From Gryganskiella cystojenkinii (lineage: Eukaryota > Mortierellomycota > Mortierellomycetes > Mortierellales > Mortierellaceae), in the NCBI GenBank assembly GCA_015852425.1, contig JAAAIG010000545.1, positions 1 through 26,605 on the forward strand: a DNA stretch of 26,605 nucleotides, in the 5' to 3' direction. Numbering within the stretch: the first letter of the stretch is position 1; every line of letters starts with the position of its first letter. The notes below the pieces were generated by a model. That model was not told where the DNA came from and ran no database searches. It saw only the letters and a list, made by a program, of their open reading frames with translations. Positions 9,889 through 18,756 of the stretch are shown piece by piece. A program made the translations under genes and the position numbers.

Positions 9889-12390
9889 ATGGTGTTGTTG
9901 TGTATGTGTTTGAGGCAATTTTTCGTTAGAGGCAATTTTTCGTTTGATTCTTTTCGAGCGAAAGATAAGAGAATGGGGAGACGAGACCAACACACACAGA
10001 GAGGTCAGATCCTGGAAGGAAGGAAGGAGAGAGCGTCTAACGGGGGAGGAGAGAGAAGAGAAGGTGCGAAGGAGAAAAGGAAATGTTAACAAAGAATGAA
10101 ATAATAAAAAAATGTGGAGACAGGGAGGGGTTTTGAATCTAAAAAAAAGGAGTCATCGAAGAAATGAAGATCACTCCCGTGGTATCGTATCGTGATGGTT
10201 TGTATATCTCGAGTAAAATTTATTCTTAGACGCTCTTACAAATGCGAAAGGGACCGAAAATCTGTCTCATTCTGATTTGTCCACTTGGCCATTGTTGTGG
10301 ACTCCACAAGATGGACCTTTATTATCTTATTAGTTAAAGGTGTGTGGGGGAGGGGATAGGGAAGCAATGTTTAGTCTAGTCTAAGACTTTATGTTTCTGG
10401 TCCTTACGTTCTGAATAGGAAAGAGGAGAAAGTACACGCGTCATAACCATCATCTGTCGCCTTGCCCTGTCAACCGCCTATTGAGCAATATTTGCTTTAA
10501 CTATCGATACGAGCGAACAAACAAAGCGAAAAAAAACTCCTCGTTCAAAACCTAGTCCTCCACACCAACAGATCCGGTGCAACACAAGACCGCAAAATCT
10601 CAAGTGGACGCACATGTTTGTTCTTTCGGATCTTGTTCTTCTGATCTTCATCTTTTTATTTCGCCTTCATCATCGGTTTTGAAATTTGAGGCGATCCGTT
10701 TTTATTATTCATTTCCTTGCCCATACTACCATACAGTATGAATCCGCGAGTGAAAGATGGAAAGACGTCCAAAGAGATGTTAACCGAGAGAGGATTGATC
10801 GTGGAAAAAGGAACATGACGAGAGGACTGTCGCGATCCACAAATAGGCACCACCTCTTCGTGGACGCGATCGTGCTGCATTGAATTTATGGTTTGTGCCC
10901 GGCTGGTAACTAGACCGAGAACAAGTTCATTTTTGATTTGCCTACATTCTCCTTCATTGTCACTCTCGTTCGCCGACAGTGAGATTCCGAAAGAAATGTC
11001 TCCAGACATGGACGTGACAACTAATAAGATAACGAGCGAAGGAGAGATGTGGATTAGTGTTCAACATTCACTACTGCATACCTCTGCCTGACAGTAATAG
11101 AGAAAAATTGAAAGGAAGTGATGACGAAGTGTAGTGAGCTCAAAAGGGGATCTAGTTTCACTAGCCATGCTTACCTAAAGCTCAAAGCAATTGTCAATCT
11201 GCAGTGTGCTATTACTATACCTTCCTCCACCTGCAATAAGCCAACAGTGGTCGTTTCAACCCCACTGCCTGCAATGAACCGACAGTAGCTACAGAGATAG
11301 GACACTGCTAGGGGAAGAGTCCATCACACCTCCACGGCTGATTATGCCAAGAATCCCCCCGAAATAAAGAAAGGTGGTTGATGGACATGGGATGCTCACC
11401 TTTGTACAATACGCTCTGGAAGGTTGAATATGCAATAAAGAGACGCGTCTTTGTCGTGTAGAGCTTATTCAATCATTGTTACCACAGTTGGCCATCAAAA
11501 GAGATGCACGAGCCATCCTCTTTCTTGTTTCTTCATTCTTCCTCTTTCCTCCCAGCCTCTCAAAACCATCATCCCAAGATTCTTTAAGAGCCAAGGAACA
11601 GGAGGATGTGCGCATCTAGCTCTGGCAATTAGTCGAAACGAAATCCTCTCTGTTGGCATGCACTATTCCTTTCTCCTCTGCTTTTCTCATTCTTTTGTTC
11701 CTTTCATAAAAAAACTTGATACTGTACTCAATATTTCTGGCTTTTTTTTTTCACAGCCACCGAGGACTTTCTCTGTACCCCAACAGCTAGTTCTGTAAAC
11801 AACAACTTGGAGATAACTCGAAACGCCCCTAATGTTGGTAAATGTCGCCCTTTTTTTTTAAAAAAAAAAAGTATCGTCTTAACCCGTGATTCGATCAACT
11901 TTTCAAGAATGATTCAAGACCCTTACGCAATAATACGGAGAGTTCACGACGCCGTAGCTCCGTGGACGGTTGCTAGTCGCCCTCCCTCACACTCATATTC
12001 GTTATGGAACCAACCTTCCATAAGGATTCACCGCTGAAGATCCGTTGGACAAGGCAGCCCCGAGCAGGTTTTGAACCAAGCCTTTTAGAGCGTAAGTGAC
12101 CGGGTGATGACTCACTCTATGATGAACAGCGCTACAACGGTTGAAGTCATGTCTCTCTTACTTCCTATCATGGTTAATACGCAAAGACATAAAATTCGGT
12201 TTCTCATGCGCATGTCGTGTCCGATGTCGCCCCTCCCAGGCCTTTGTTCAATTCTTTCCGCTCACAACATTACGCATTTGAAAAAATTCTCGCACTCCTC
12301 GCACATAGCCCGATATGGACGCAACATTAACACTCACTGCAACAGCAGCAGCATCGGCCGTATTGCCAACAGCGTTAGCATATTCGCTCC
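9889..12390. other. 2.5-kb region without a convincing gene
   Basis: The first 200 bp form the CT-rich leader (minus strand) of the CofD-like gene; its frame stays open upstream without any ATG. The rest holds only short frames of doubtful quality. The best of these is a 117-codon minus-strand frame (11009-10656), hydrophilic and without recognisable motifs. Other features are an imperfect 20-bp direct repeat (11231-11288), a T9A11 self-complementary run (11851-11870), and a pol III B-box-like GGTTCAAAACC on the minus strand (12077-12067). I cannot assign a function to the region. Confidence 0.5.
11231..11288. repeat. Imperfect 20-bp direct repeat
   Basis: CTGCAATAAGCCAACAGTGG (11231-11250) and CTGCAATGAACCGACAGTAG (11269-11288) match at 16 of 20 positions, 38 bp apart. 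Function unknown. Confidence 0.5.
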
Positions 12391-12396
12391 ACTCCC

Positions 12397-12877
12397 AAAA
12401 ATCTACAACAACCTCAACTTGATGTGGTCATTGATAATCTAGGATGCAAACACAGTTATGCCAACCAGCATGCACCCAAGGATTGTCTACCGGAGGTTTT
12501 TTTTCCAGAATATGGCATGCTCGGTGGAAGGCTATCTTGAGATGATGAAGACGCTGGCAATTTGGAAGCGACTTCCAGAAAACGTCCGCTTGCACGTCAA
12601 ACGGCTGCAAGAGTACTTCAAGACAGAGTTCGGAAAACTTTTCCTTGAGAGTCAGTACATGTCAATTGTATTACTTACAAAACAAACGATGCATCAGCAG
12701 TCAGGGGCTGCTGCTGAATTCAGTCAAAGCTCAAGCCTTCTGGCGGAGAATTGTAGGCTATTTGGTTTCATCGGAGAAATTAATCGCAGTCTTTGTCGCT
12801 ACACGTCTAAACGCGAAATCCTCATTCAGGTCTCTTTCTTTAGGACAGCGTCCAATGACGATATAGAGGCGAGTTGA
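12397..12877 (+). pseudogene. Coding remnant with the NLQQP-DNLGCKH motif, frame-broken
   Basis: In one frame, 12397-12453 encodes KNLQQPQLDVVIDNLGCKH, and the frame stays open to a TGA near 12530. A second frame, open across this stop, then gives protein-like sequence (YLEMMKTLAIWKRLPENV, then RLHVKRLQEYFKTEFG) and stays open to 12877. The 19-residue motif recurs at 15321-15377 with mostly synonymous or conservative changes, so it was once translated. I do not recognise the family. No ATG or intact gene structure can be defined. Confidence 0.4.
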
Positions 12878-13007
12878 ACATTTTCAGACCTTTCTTTATA
12901 CGGTGATTTCATCTTGGACTCCTTTGTTGAAGTCAGGTATCGACCGGGAACCAGCCCAACCCTCCCCTCATGTGCAAAAGGAGAGCAGCTTGACCACCAC
13001 CGCCACC

Positions 13008-13950
13008 ATGTCCCGGACTCTACCGCATCAAAAAGGTCTTGGCATCGACAGTGAAATTGAGGATGGGACATCTATCCTAGAAGTCGAGTATGTTTGTTTG
13101 TTTGTTCTTGAAACTGCAAACTGCAAAATCGCTGGTTGACTAACATAATCTCTTGCCTTCACAGGGCTACCATCAGTCAGTTTTGCGGAGGGCTAACAAC
13201 CAAAAGACCAAAGATGAGCCGTATGTACTCAGAGCCGGTCAGCACAAAGACTTTACCGCTTCTCCTCCCCCCCCCAAAGATTCGGACTCGCATGTCATCT
13301 TTGAAATAAGGCTGCAACTCACAATCAATGAAAATCTCATCACCTCGGCCATGGCAAATGTGAACAATTCACGGAAGGCGAAAAAAAAAATACTCAAGCG
13401 GAAGCGGAAGGAGAACGAGGAGATGGAAGCCAAGTTGCAGGAGCAAAGAAAAGCTCTCGCAGACTTGTGGTCGGTTGCCGAGAAGGCTAACGAGCTTGCA
13501 CAAGAGCTGGAGCACGCCTCGAAGCGATGGGTACTGGTACGCAATGGACGGTAAGGTGGACGTCATCTTCAAGAACACCGGCGCGCGTGACTGCAAAGAC
13601 CACAAGAAAAGAGATGCTCTCAAGATCAAGAGCGAACGCAACTCTGTCGATGCCTTGCTTCATCGTTTCCACCGAAATGAGCCTATGGATACTGCTAAAG
13701 ATTATCGAGTACTATTTGTGCTCGTTTGTGGTGGTGCTTTCTGTTTATTTGTCAGCTGCTGTGTGTTGCAAGATCATGAGTTGTTACCTGACTTGTTCCT
13801 CTGCTTTTAGGAAAAGATTTGATCGTCTACACAACCTCCATCATAGACGGAAAAAAGTACCGTGTGTGCAAGATCCTCCAGGAAAAGCCTGAGTTTACTG
13901 CAAGTCGGCAAGCCAGTGCTTTAGGCCATCTCCACTTCTGCTTGGAGTAG
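13008..13950 (+). pseudogene. Unrecognised coiled-coil protein gene with introns and one frame break
   Basis: The ATG at 13008 sits in a strong context (GCCACCATG). Proposed exons are 13008-13087, 13165-13220 and 13280 to about 13530. Introns of 77 bp (GTATGT, branch-like CTAAC, TTCACAG) and 59 bp (GTATGT...AAAG) keep frame. The third exon has a basic patch (KAKKKILKRKRKENEE) followed by a heptad-like coiled coil (MEAKLQEQRKALADLWSV). The frame then hits TAA at 13552, while the next frame continues naturally (DGYWYAMDGKVDVIF ... VDALLHRFHRNEP) up to a possible 80-bp intron (13731-13810, weak GTGGTG donor, good CTTTTAG acceptor). A last exon (KDLIVYTTSIIDGKKYRV) ends at TAG 13948-13950. A +1 shift between about 13511 and 13540 is therefore needed. 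The setting among decayed fragments favours a pseudogene or a domesticated or mobile-element gene. Confidence 0.5.
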
Positions 13951-14046
13951 CGGCTGAGTAAGTAACGATTCTACCGCCGCCATAAACCCCGTAACTCCAG
14001 ACCTTGCCTCTGCAGACCCTGTCAAGCCAGCAGACCCCACCTGTCC

Positions 14047-14418
14047 GTGACTCTGAGAAAAAACATTGAAGCAATGTGCCACGAGTTTGGTACTCCTGAA
14101 GTCTTTGGAACTTGGTCCATTAACCTTACGAGTGCAGGATTTGCCAATCTCCAGGGCCTTGCCGAAGCAACAGAGGACGTGCCCATGTTTTGTCTTTTGG
14201 CACATCGAGAGTGGACTCGGGTCTGGGCGTTTATAAAAAAATGGGCAGACAGGCATCTTGGGGGCTTGCGGGCGTCCGTGTATGTAGTCGAGTATCAAGA
14301 AAGAGGGGCCTAATACGTACACTATCTACTCTGGACAAGAAAGAGCACCGTCGAGCTAGTCCAGCAAAACAACTCCTCTGACAGAGTCTTTGACAAGCTC
14401 GTGTCCAACCGAACTTAA
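14047..14418 (+). mobile_element. Helitron remnant: piece of the Helitron-like N-terminal (Rep) domain
   Basis: One frame from 14047 to 14418 reads with the conserved order of the Helitron Rep/helitron-like N domain (Pfam Helitron_like_N type): FGTPEVFGTWSINLTS, then LAHREWTRVWAFIKKWAD, then ASVYVVEYQERGA, and, after an in-frame TAA at 14311-14313, YVHYLLWTRKSTVELV and VFDKLVSNRT. In intact elements the ...EYQERG(A/L)PH.H..LW segment holds the HUH metal-binding histidines. Here the stop codon falls exactly at the PH position and only one His remains. The domain is truncated on both sides and no Pif1-type helicase sequence follows. It is a dead rolling-circle transposon fragment. Helitron termini were not identified. 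Confidence 0.75.
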
Positions 14419-14779
14419 CACGATGAAGCGGTCGACCCTATCGCCACAGAAGTCAAAATAGCTACTGCTACTAACACAGACACCCTCAAACCCTGTCAAA
14501 GGGGTTGACTGAGAGGATCTTTTCTGAATTCCAGCAGATTACCTCATATTCTTCTTCTACCGCAACTGTTTGCTTCTCCCACTCCTTGCATTTTCGGGTT
14601 GTTGAATATTGTTCAAACGCAAAAGATCGTGTGTAAATACCACGCTTTTGTCTCTGCTGGTCTGACCGCCTATCTATTGCCGTTATTGCACCAGGATATC
14701 CTCCCTCAAGTCGTCTCACGCGCTCTGTCACGAAGCCCGAACTCGTGTTCTAGTTCGTTTTTACCTCGCCTCCTTACCT

Positions 14780-14880
14780 CACCTCTTTAACAGCTTCGCT
14801 CTTGCTTAACTACCTTGCCTCGTCTTTAACTGTTTTGCTCTTTCTTTAACTACGATGTCTCTTCTTTGACTGCTTCGCTC
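14780..14880. repeat. Degenerate 20-bp tandem repeat, about five units
   Basis: Five consecutive units of about 20 bp share the pattern CTTTAACT-n-TTGCTC, for example CGTCTTTAACTGTTTTGCTC (14821-14840), TTTCTTTAACTACGATGTCT and CTTCTTTGACTGCTTCGCTC. The array ends about 40 bp before a TATA-like box. Confidence 0.7.
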
Positions 14881-14922
14881 TTTACCCACTTTGTTTCTTC
14901 CTCTACTTTACCTTCTCCTTCT

Positions 14923-14930
14923 TATATAAA
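14923..14930 (+). promoter_or_regulatory. TATA-like box without an intact downstream gene
   Basis: TATATAAA in a CT-rich context, 30 bp after the 20-bp repeat array. Only a short dead frame follows, so it may be a relic promoter. Confidence 0.35.
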
Positions 14931-15320
14931 CTCTCCTTTCCCCACCCTTCGTTTAGTTCTCAACCTAGTAACATGAATAAGTCCCACAGAGCACTTTGAT
15001 CACGGTCCACAGCCTTGAACAACCTTTCCTCACAGCACACTCCATCCTTTGCTGTTGTCCCCGCCTGAAAGGCCATTCTTGCCTTGCCGTAGTCGGGATT
15101 CGTGACAGCTACATATGCATTAAATCAATGTAGAATGCAGCAATCAACAAGGCTCTGCCAAAGCGTTAACGAGTACTCTTCCGTACCAGAGCCTTAGTCA
15201 AAGGCCGTTCGTTCAGTTACGAACGCGTGTCTTCCATCTGTATGCCACCATTCGACAACCGACTACAATTGCTAAGACCAAAGTCTCCAATTTCGCCGGC
15301 AGCTTTTTATTCTTTAGTCC

Positions 15321-15895
15321 CGAAATCTTCAACAGCCTGAACTTGATATAGTCGTTGATAATCTCGGATGCAAACATGACTTAGACTCGGGAGTATACTT
15401 GTGTCCGGAGACGTGCTATTGTTCCGCGCAATCACTATTTCCTCCTTCTCAGATCCTCCTAAGGACATGGCGGGATCATGGACGAAATTTGAGATGAGTC
15501 GTGGTATCGTCTTGATCAATCGGGCTCATCTTGGTTTCGTTGACCTCGGGGTAGGACTGAGTGGGCTCCTCCCTGACGAGCTTGTTCTACAGCGAATGCA
15601 AAGCCTTGATCGAGCGATCCTCATAAATCCCAATTGTTATCGTAAAAGTGGCTCTCGTGACCTTAGGTGAGGCCCAACTTTCCAACCTGGAGCGACACTT
15701 TCACCTCGAGTGAAGGGATCACCATGCGACCACGAATAGCCTGGAAGAGTCTCGCGACTACACAGACTCTCAGATCCACATGACTACTGGATGCTCGTCA
15801 CGGACGGTTTCTTGGTTGCCCTCAAAGTCGTCGTTGGTACCTATAACGATTGTGTGGGTCATCTTCCAGAAGCGATGGTTCGACCTGACAAGTGA
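15321..15895 (+). pseudogene. Paralogous coding remnant (NLQQP-DNLGCKH) followed by a decayed frame
   Basis: 15321-15377 encodes RNLQQPELDIVVDNLGCKH, matching the 12397-12453 fragment at 47 of 57 bases. After a frame change, a second frame reads from about 15401 to 15895 with two in-frame stops (TGA 15668-15670, TAG 15737-15739). It contains protein-like stretches such as MAGSWTKFEMSRGIVLINRA, then LPDELVLQRMQSLDRAI, and DPHDYWMLVTDGFLVALKVV. The family is not recognised. This is a decayed gene or transposon open reading frame. Confidence 0.4.
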
Positions 15896-16366
15896 ATAAC
15901 TGTCGAGGCACCCTTGCCGTTCCGCCACCACCGACCATGAGAAACGGGTCCTCGAGGTAGTTTACCGGTCGCATTTTCACTCTGGGAATAAACTGATTTC
16001 GCTGCCTTATGACCGTCGTAATCGTCATTGTCTCTCAAAATGATGCATTATTTGAGGGATTGTTTGCACTGTTGACGTCCACATATACTCATCAAAAATC
16101 ACTCGGTATCATTCCTTTTCAACTCGTCGCATCTTGACGCGTCTTGTCTTGAGGAGGTGTGAACGCATTTTATTTCTTACAAACGGTACCGCAAACAGCA
16201 ATTTTTGACAAATAGGTGACTGACGAAGAGGAAATGTCGCACAGTTGAAAACAGAGTGATCGCCCCCTCTTGGGTTACTCGAAAAGCAATGGTCGGATTG
16301 GCATTTAGTGAGCACGTACACCTTAGACCCACACTTCTTTCCACTCTTGAACCAAAGCGCTCTTGT
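15896..16366. other. Intergenic region, 3' side of the F-box gene
   Basis: 470 bp with only short frames on both strands. No RNA gene, repeat or clear signal was recognised. Confidence 0.5.
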
Positions 16367-18112
16367 TTACAGGCCGGGGCTGTAACTGACGACATTAATG
16401 TGATTCTGCAATAGTGCCTCTGCGTGATCATCGAGGCTGAATCCCTCGAGACTCTCCAACTGGACCCAATGCTTCAGAACCCATTGTGCTTCGGGTTCAC
16501 CCCAGACGACTGTATAAGAGCCGGGTCCTGTCAAGCGTTTGAGGTTTCTGAGAGTGGCAAGCTGAGCGAGGTTACCGCCTTCATCACCACCGCCATTGAC
16601 AACACGCTCAAGACCCAGATCCAGGCATCCGCGTTTGAGATCCCGGAATGGAAGGTTCATCTGTTGCTCGTGGTGAAACAAACCCGATCGATCCAGATCC
16701 AATTCCTCCAGCTGCTTCAGTTGCAAAAGCCGAGACACAATCATCGGCTGTGTGACCTCCTTATTGCCGTTGAGAAAGAATGCCAATGTGAGACTCTTCA
16801 GTCCTCGACAGACCCAGGGTCGGTTGTCCCGTTCAATGTCGATATCCGCAACATAATCCGCAACAAGTTTCTCCAAATTTGGCATTGAACAAAGGATATC
16901 CTGAACGATACTGCCCAAGACATCCTTGCATCCCTGGATATTCAGATCCCTGATCGAGATCAGGTACCGTGGTAGGTTCTGTTTCAGGACCATCCAAGAG
17001 TCGGCGCTGAAGTTTGTCCAGGTTAGGTCAAGGTGGGTCAGAGCCGCAGTCAGTGTCTCGAACAGATCGCGAAAGTCGTAGGTCGTAAACTCAACATCGA
17101 CCAAGGCAAGTGACTCCAGTTTCTGGCCAAACTGACGATGGCCGCAAGGATGCTCACCATCCTGGGTACGAATTGCTTGTATCAGGAGAGCGACGACCTG
17201 ATCCCTTCGAGTCGAGTTGTACGCTGTCCAACGCAGATGTTTCAAGTCTGGACTCTTGAGGATCAGGACGACATGCGCCTGTAGGATCGACCACGTACAC
17301 TGTTCCGAATGCAAGACCAACTCTTGAATCGTTGTCTCCTTGGCTCTGTCCAACAGGGCCGACATCTCTTTCATCTCAATCGCGATATCGTTAGAAGCAC
17401 TAGTAAAAAAACAATTCCAAGAGATAAACACCATCCGTGACCACACAGAATAATGGTCCATCCATTCTTGAAGCGAGGCTGGACATAGACTCTTTAGCGT
17501 CAGTCGCTTCAAGTCCTTACAACCCTCGACTGCATCAAGAAATCGGCTCGAGGGATAAGGCCCAAAGGTCAGTTCCTGGAGACTCGATTGGTGTCTCTTG
17601 ATCAACGCGACAATCGATCGTTCGTTGAGGACAGGGAAAACCAAGTTTGAGTCGATTCGGAGGGTCGAGAGGTTGGGACACAAGAGTTGACCTCCGGCAA
17701 AGTTAAACTTGCGATCGTACTCGATGGCAAGACTTCGAATCAGGATAGAGTACTTTTTGAGCGTGTCGAATGAGGGTAGGTGGGACGAAGAGAACTTATT
17801 ACTGACCTGGTCCTGTTGGTCCAGATTGAATTCGACAGACTGCCATGTCTGTGAGAGAAGGGTCTGATGCCAATCACGACAGACAAGGAGACAGGCAGGG
17901 AGGGAGCTATGGTCAAGGTATGATCCGATATGTTGAAGCAGTTCAGTGATGTTCAATGGTGAGGGTCTGTGTGATGTTAATTGCTGTTCTTGTTGGTTTG
18001 GTTCCTGTGATTGTTGATGGTGTTGCTGATGTGTTGTTAATTGCTGTCTTGTCTGCAGCCGACGCGACTTTCGGACGAGTTCGAGTCCTTGTTCGGATGG
18101 TCGTTTCGTCAT
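16367..18112 (-). CDS. F-box protein with leucine-rich C-terminal region
   Basis: A single-exon frame of 581 residues starting at ATG 18112 (MTKRPSEQ). Residues 20-48 are Gln/His-rich and basic. An F-box lies at about 53-96 (LNITELLQHIGSYLDHSSLP, then CLLVCRDWHQTLLSQTWQSV) with the usual Leu-Val-Cys-Arg-x-Trp signature that contacts Skp1. The remainder holds repeated leucine-rich segments (LCPNLSTLRIDSN, LKRLTLKSLCP, LESLALVDVEF, LTHLDLTWTNF, IRDLNIQGC, LKSLTLAFF, LEELDLDRSGLF) typical of F-box/LRR receptors of SCF ubiquitin ligases. The target is unknown; large F-box families are common in Mortierella-type fungi. It is divergent from the tRNase Z gene, with 644 bp between the two ATGs. There are no introns and no obvious defect. 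Confidence 0.88.
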   Translation of the reverse strand: MTKRPSEQGLELVRKSRRLQTRQQLTTHQQHHQQSQEPNQQEQQLTSHRPSPLNITELLQHIGSYLDHSSLPACLLVCRDWHQTLLSQTWQSVEFNLDQQDQVSNKFSSSHLPSFDTLKKYSILIRSLAIEYDRKFNFAGGQLLCPNLSTLRIDSNLVFPVLNERSIVALIKRHQSSLQELTFGPYPSSRFLDAVEGCKDLKRLTLKSLCPASLQEWMDHYSVWSRMVFISWNCFFTSASNDIAIEMKEMSALLDRAKETTIQELVLHSEQCTWSILQAHVVLILKSPDLKHLRWTAYNSTRRDQVVALLIQAIRTQDGEHPCGHRQFGQKLESLALVDVEFTTYDFRDLFETLTAALTHLDLTWTNFSADSWMVLKQNLPRYLISIRDLNIQGCKDVLGSIVQDILCSMPNLEKLVADYVADIDIERDNRPWVCRGLKSLTLAFFLNGNKEVTQPMIVSRLLQLKQLEELDLDRSGLFHHEQQMNLPFRDLKRGCLDLGLERVVNGGGDEGGNLAQLATLRNLKRLTGPGSYTVVWGEPEAQWVLKHWVQLESLEGFSLDDHAEALLQNHINVVSYSPGL

Positions 18113-18756
18113 GGGGATGGATGGTATGGTCGAAAAGGAACGGGGGGGAAAGGGAAGGAAAGGGGAGGAATAGGCGGAAGAAGAACATGAATTGAGGAAA
18201 GAAGAAAAGAAAAACGCGCGCTTTTTTGCCTTCGCCCCCCTTTACTCTCTCGGAAAGATAAATAATCGCAAGTGCTTCAAAAGAGACGCAGTCCCATCCA
18301 ACAAAAAAAAATCAACATTCAAACTCGAGAGGAGAGAAGGCACACCTCCATTGCATGCGCCTCCCTTTGTCTCTTTTGTACAACGCCGCCTAGTCCCCCT
18401 CCGAATCACTCGCCTCGCCTCGCGTAGCCTTGCCTTCTTGTGCGAAACCCAACCCTTCTTTGTTTGCTCTCCTCCTTCTTTCCTACTTCACATTCAATAT
18501 TCAGTCCTTGAGAGTAACTCATTGGTCTCTGCGACCACACCTCCTCTGGTCTCATTCCATCCCTTCCTCGTCAGCTCGTCGTTCCTTCACACGCACTGCT
18601 ACTACTGCTGCTTCTTCTACGACTATTACTACTACTAGTACGCCACTTTACCTCTCGTCATCCCCCACCTCCTCGCGTCTCTCACTTCTCCGCAAACTAC
18701 CGCTGCCCGCGTTCACTGCAACCTCAAGACTCTTCTCCACCTCAAACCGATCCGAC
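18113..18756. other. Shared divergent upstream region of the F-box and tRNase Z genes
   Basis: 644 bp between two ATGs facing outward, so it probably works as a bidirectional promoter. The plus strand is purine-rich at 18120-18215 (the CT-rich leader of the F-box gene on the other strand) and C/T-rich from about 18350. From 18394 to 18756 the tRNase Z frame is already open for 121 codons but contains no ATG (see findings). An (ACT)-type trinucleotide tract lies at 18597-18640. Confidence 0.6.

Larger units (their letters stand above)
14419..15320. other. Non-coding, pyrimidine-rich region with a promoter-like organisation
   Basis: No convincing frame. From about 14740 the plus strand is CT-rich and holds a degenerate 20-bp tandem repeat (14780-14880). 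A TATATAAA element follows (14923-14930), then an ATG about 40 bp later that opens only a seven-codon frame. The arrangement resembles an orphaned promoter of the decayed coding pieces downstream. Confidence 0.5.

Noticed and set aside
9590..9913. Ala/Val/Glu-rich plus-strand frame
   Set aside because: It is antisense to the Ser/Thr-rich exon 1 of the CofD-like gene and merely reflects its composition.
10656..11009. 117-codon minus-strand frame starting with ATG
   Set aside because: Hydrophilic, no motif, no splice partner and no promoter signal; chance length for this composition.
11451..11798. 115-codon plus-strand frame
   Set aside because: No ATG at its beginning; Phe/Leu/Ser-rich from CT-rich DNA; no recognisable domain.
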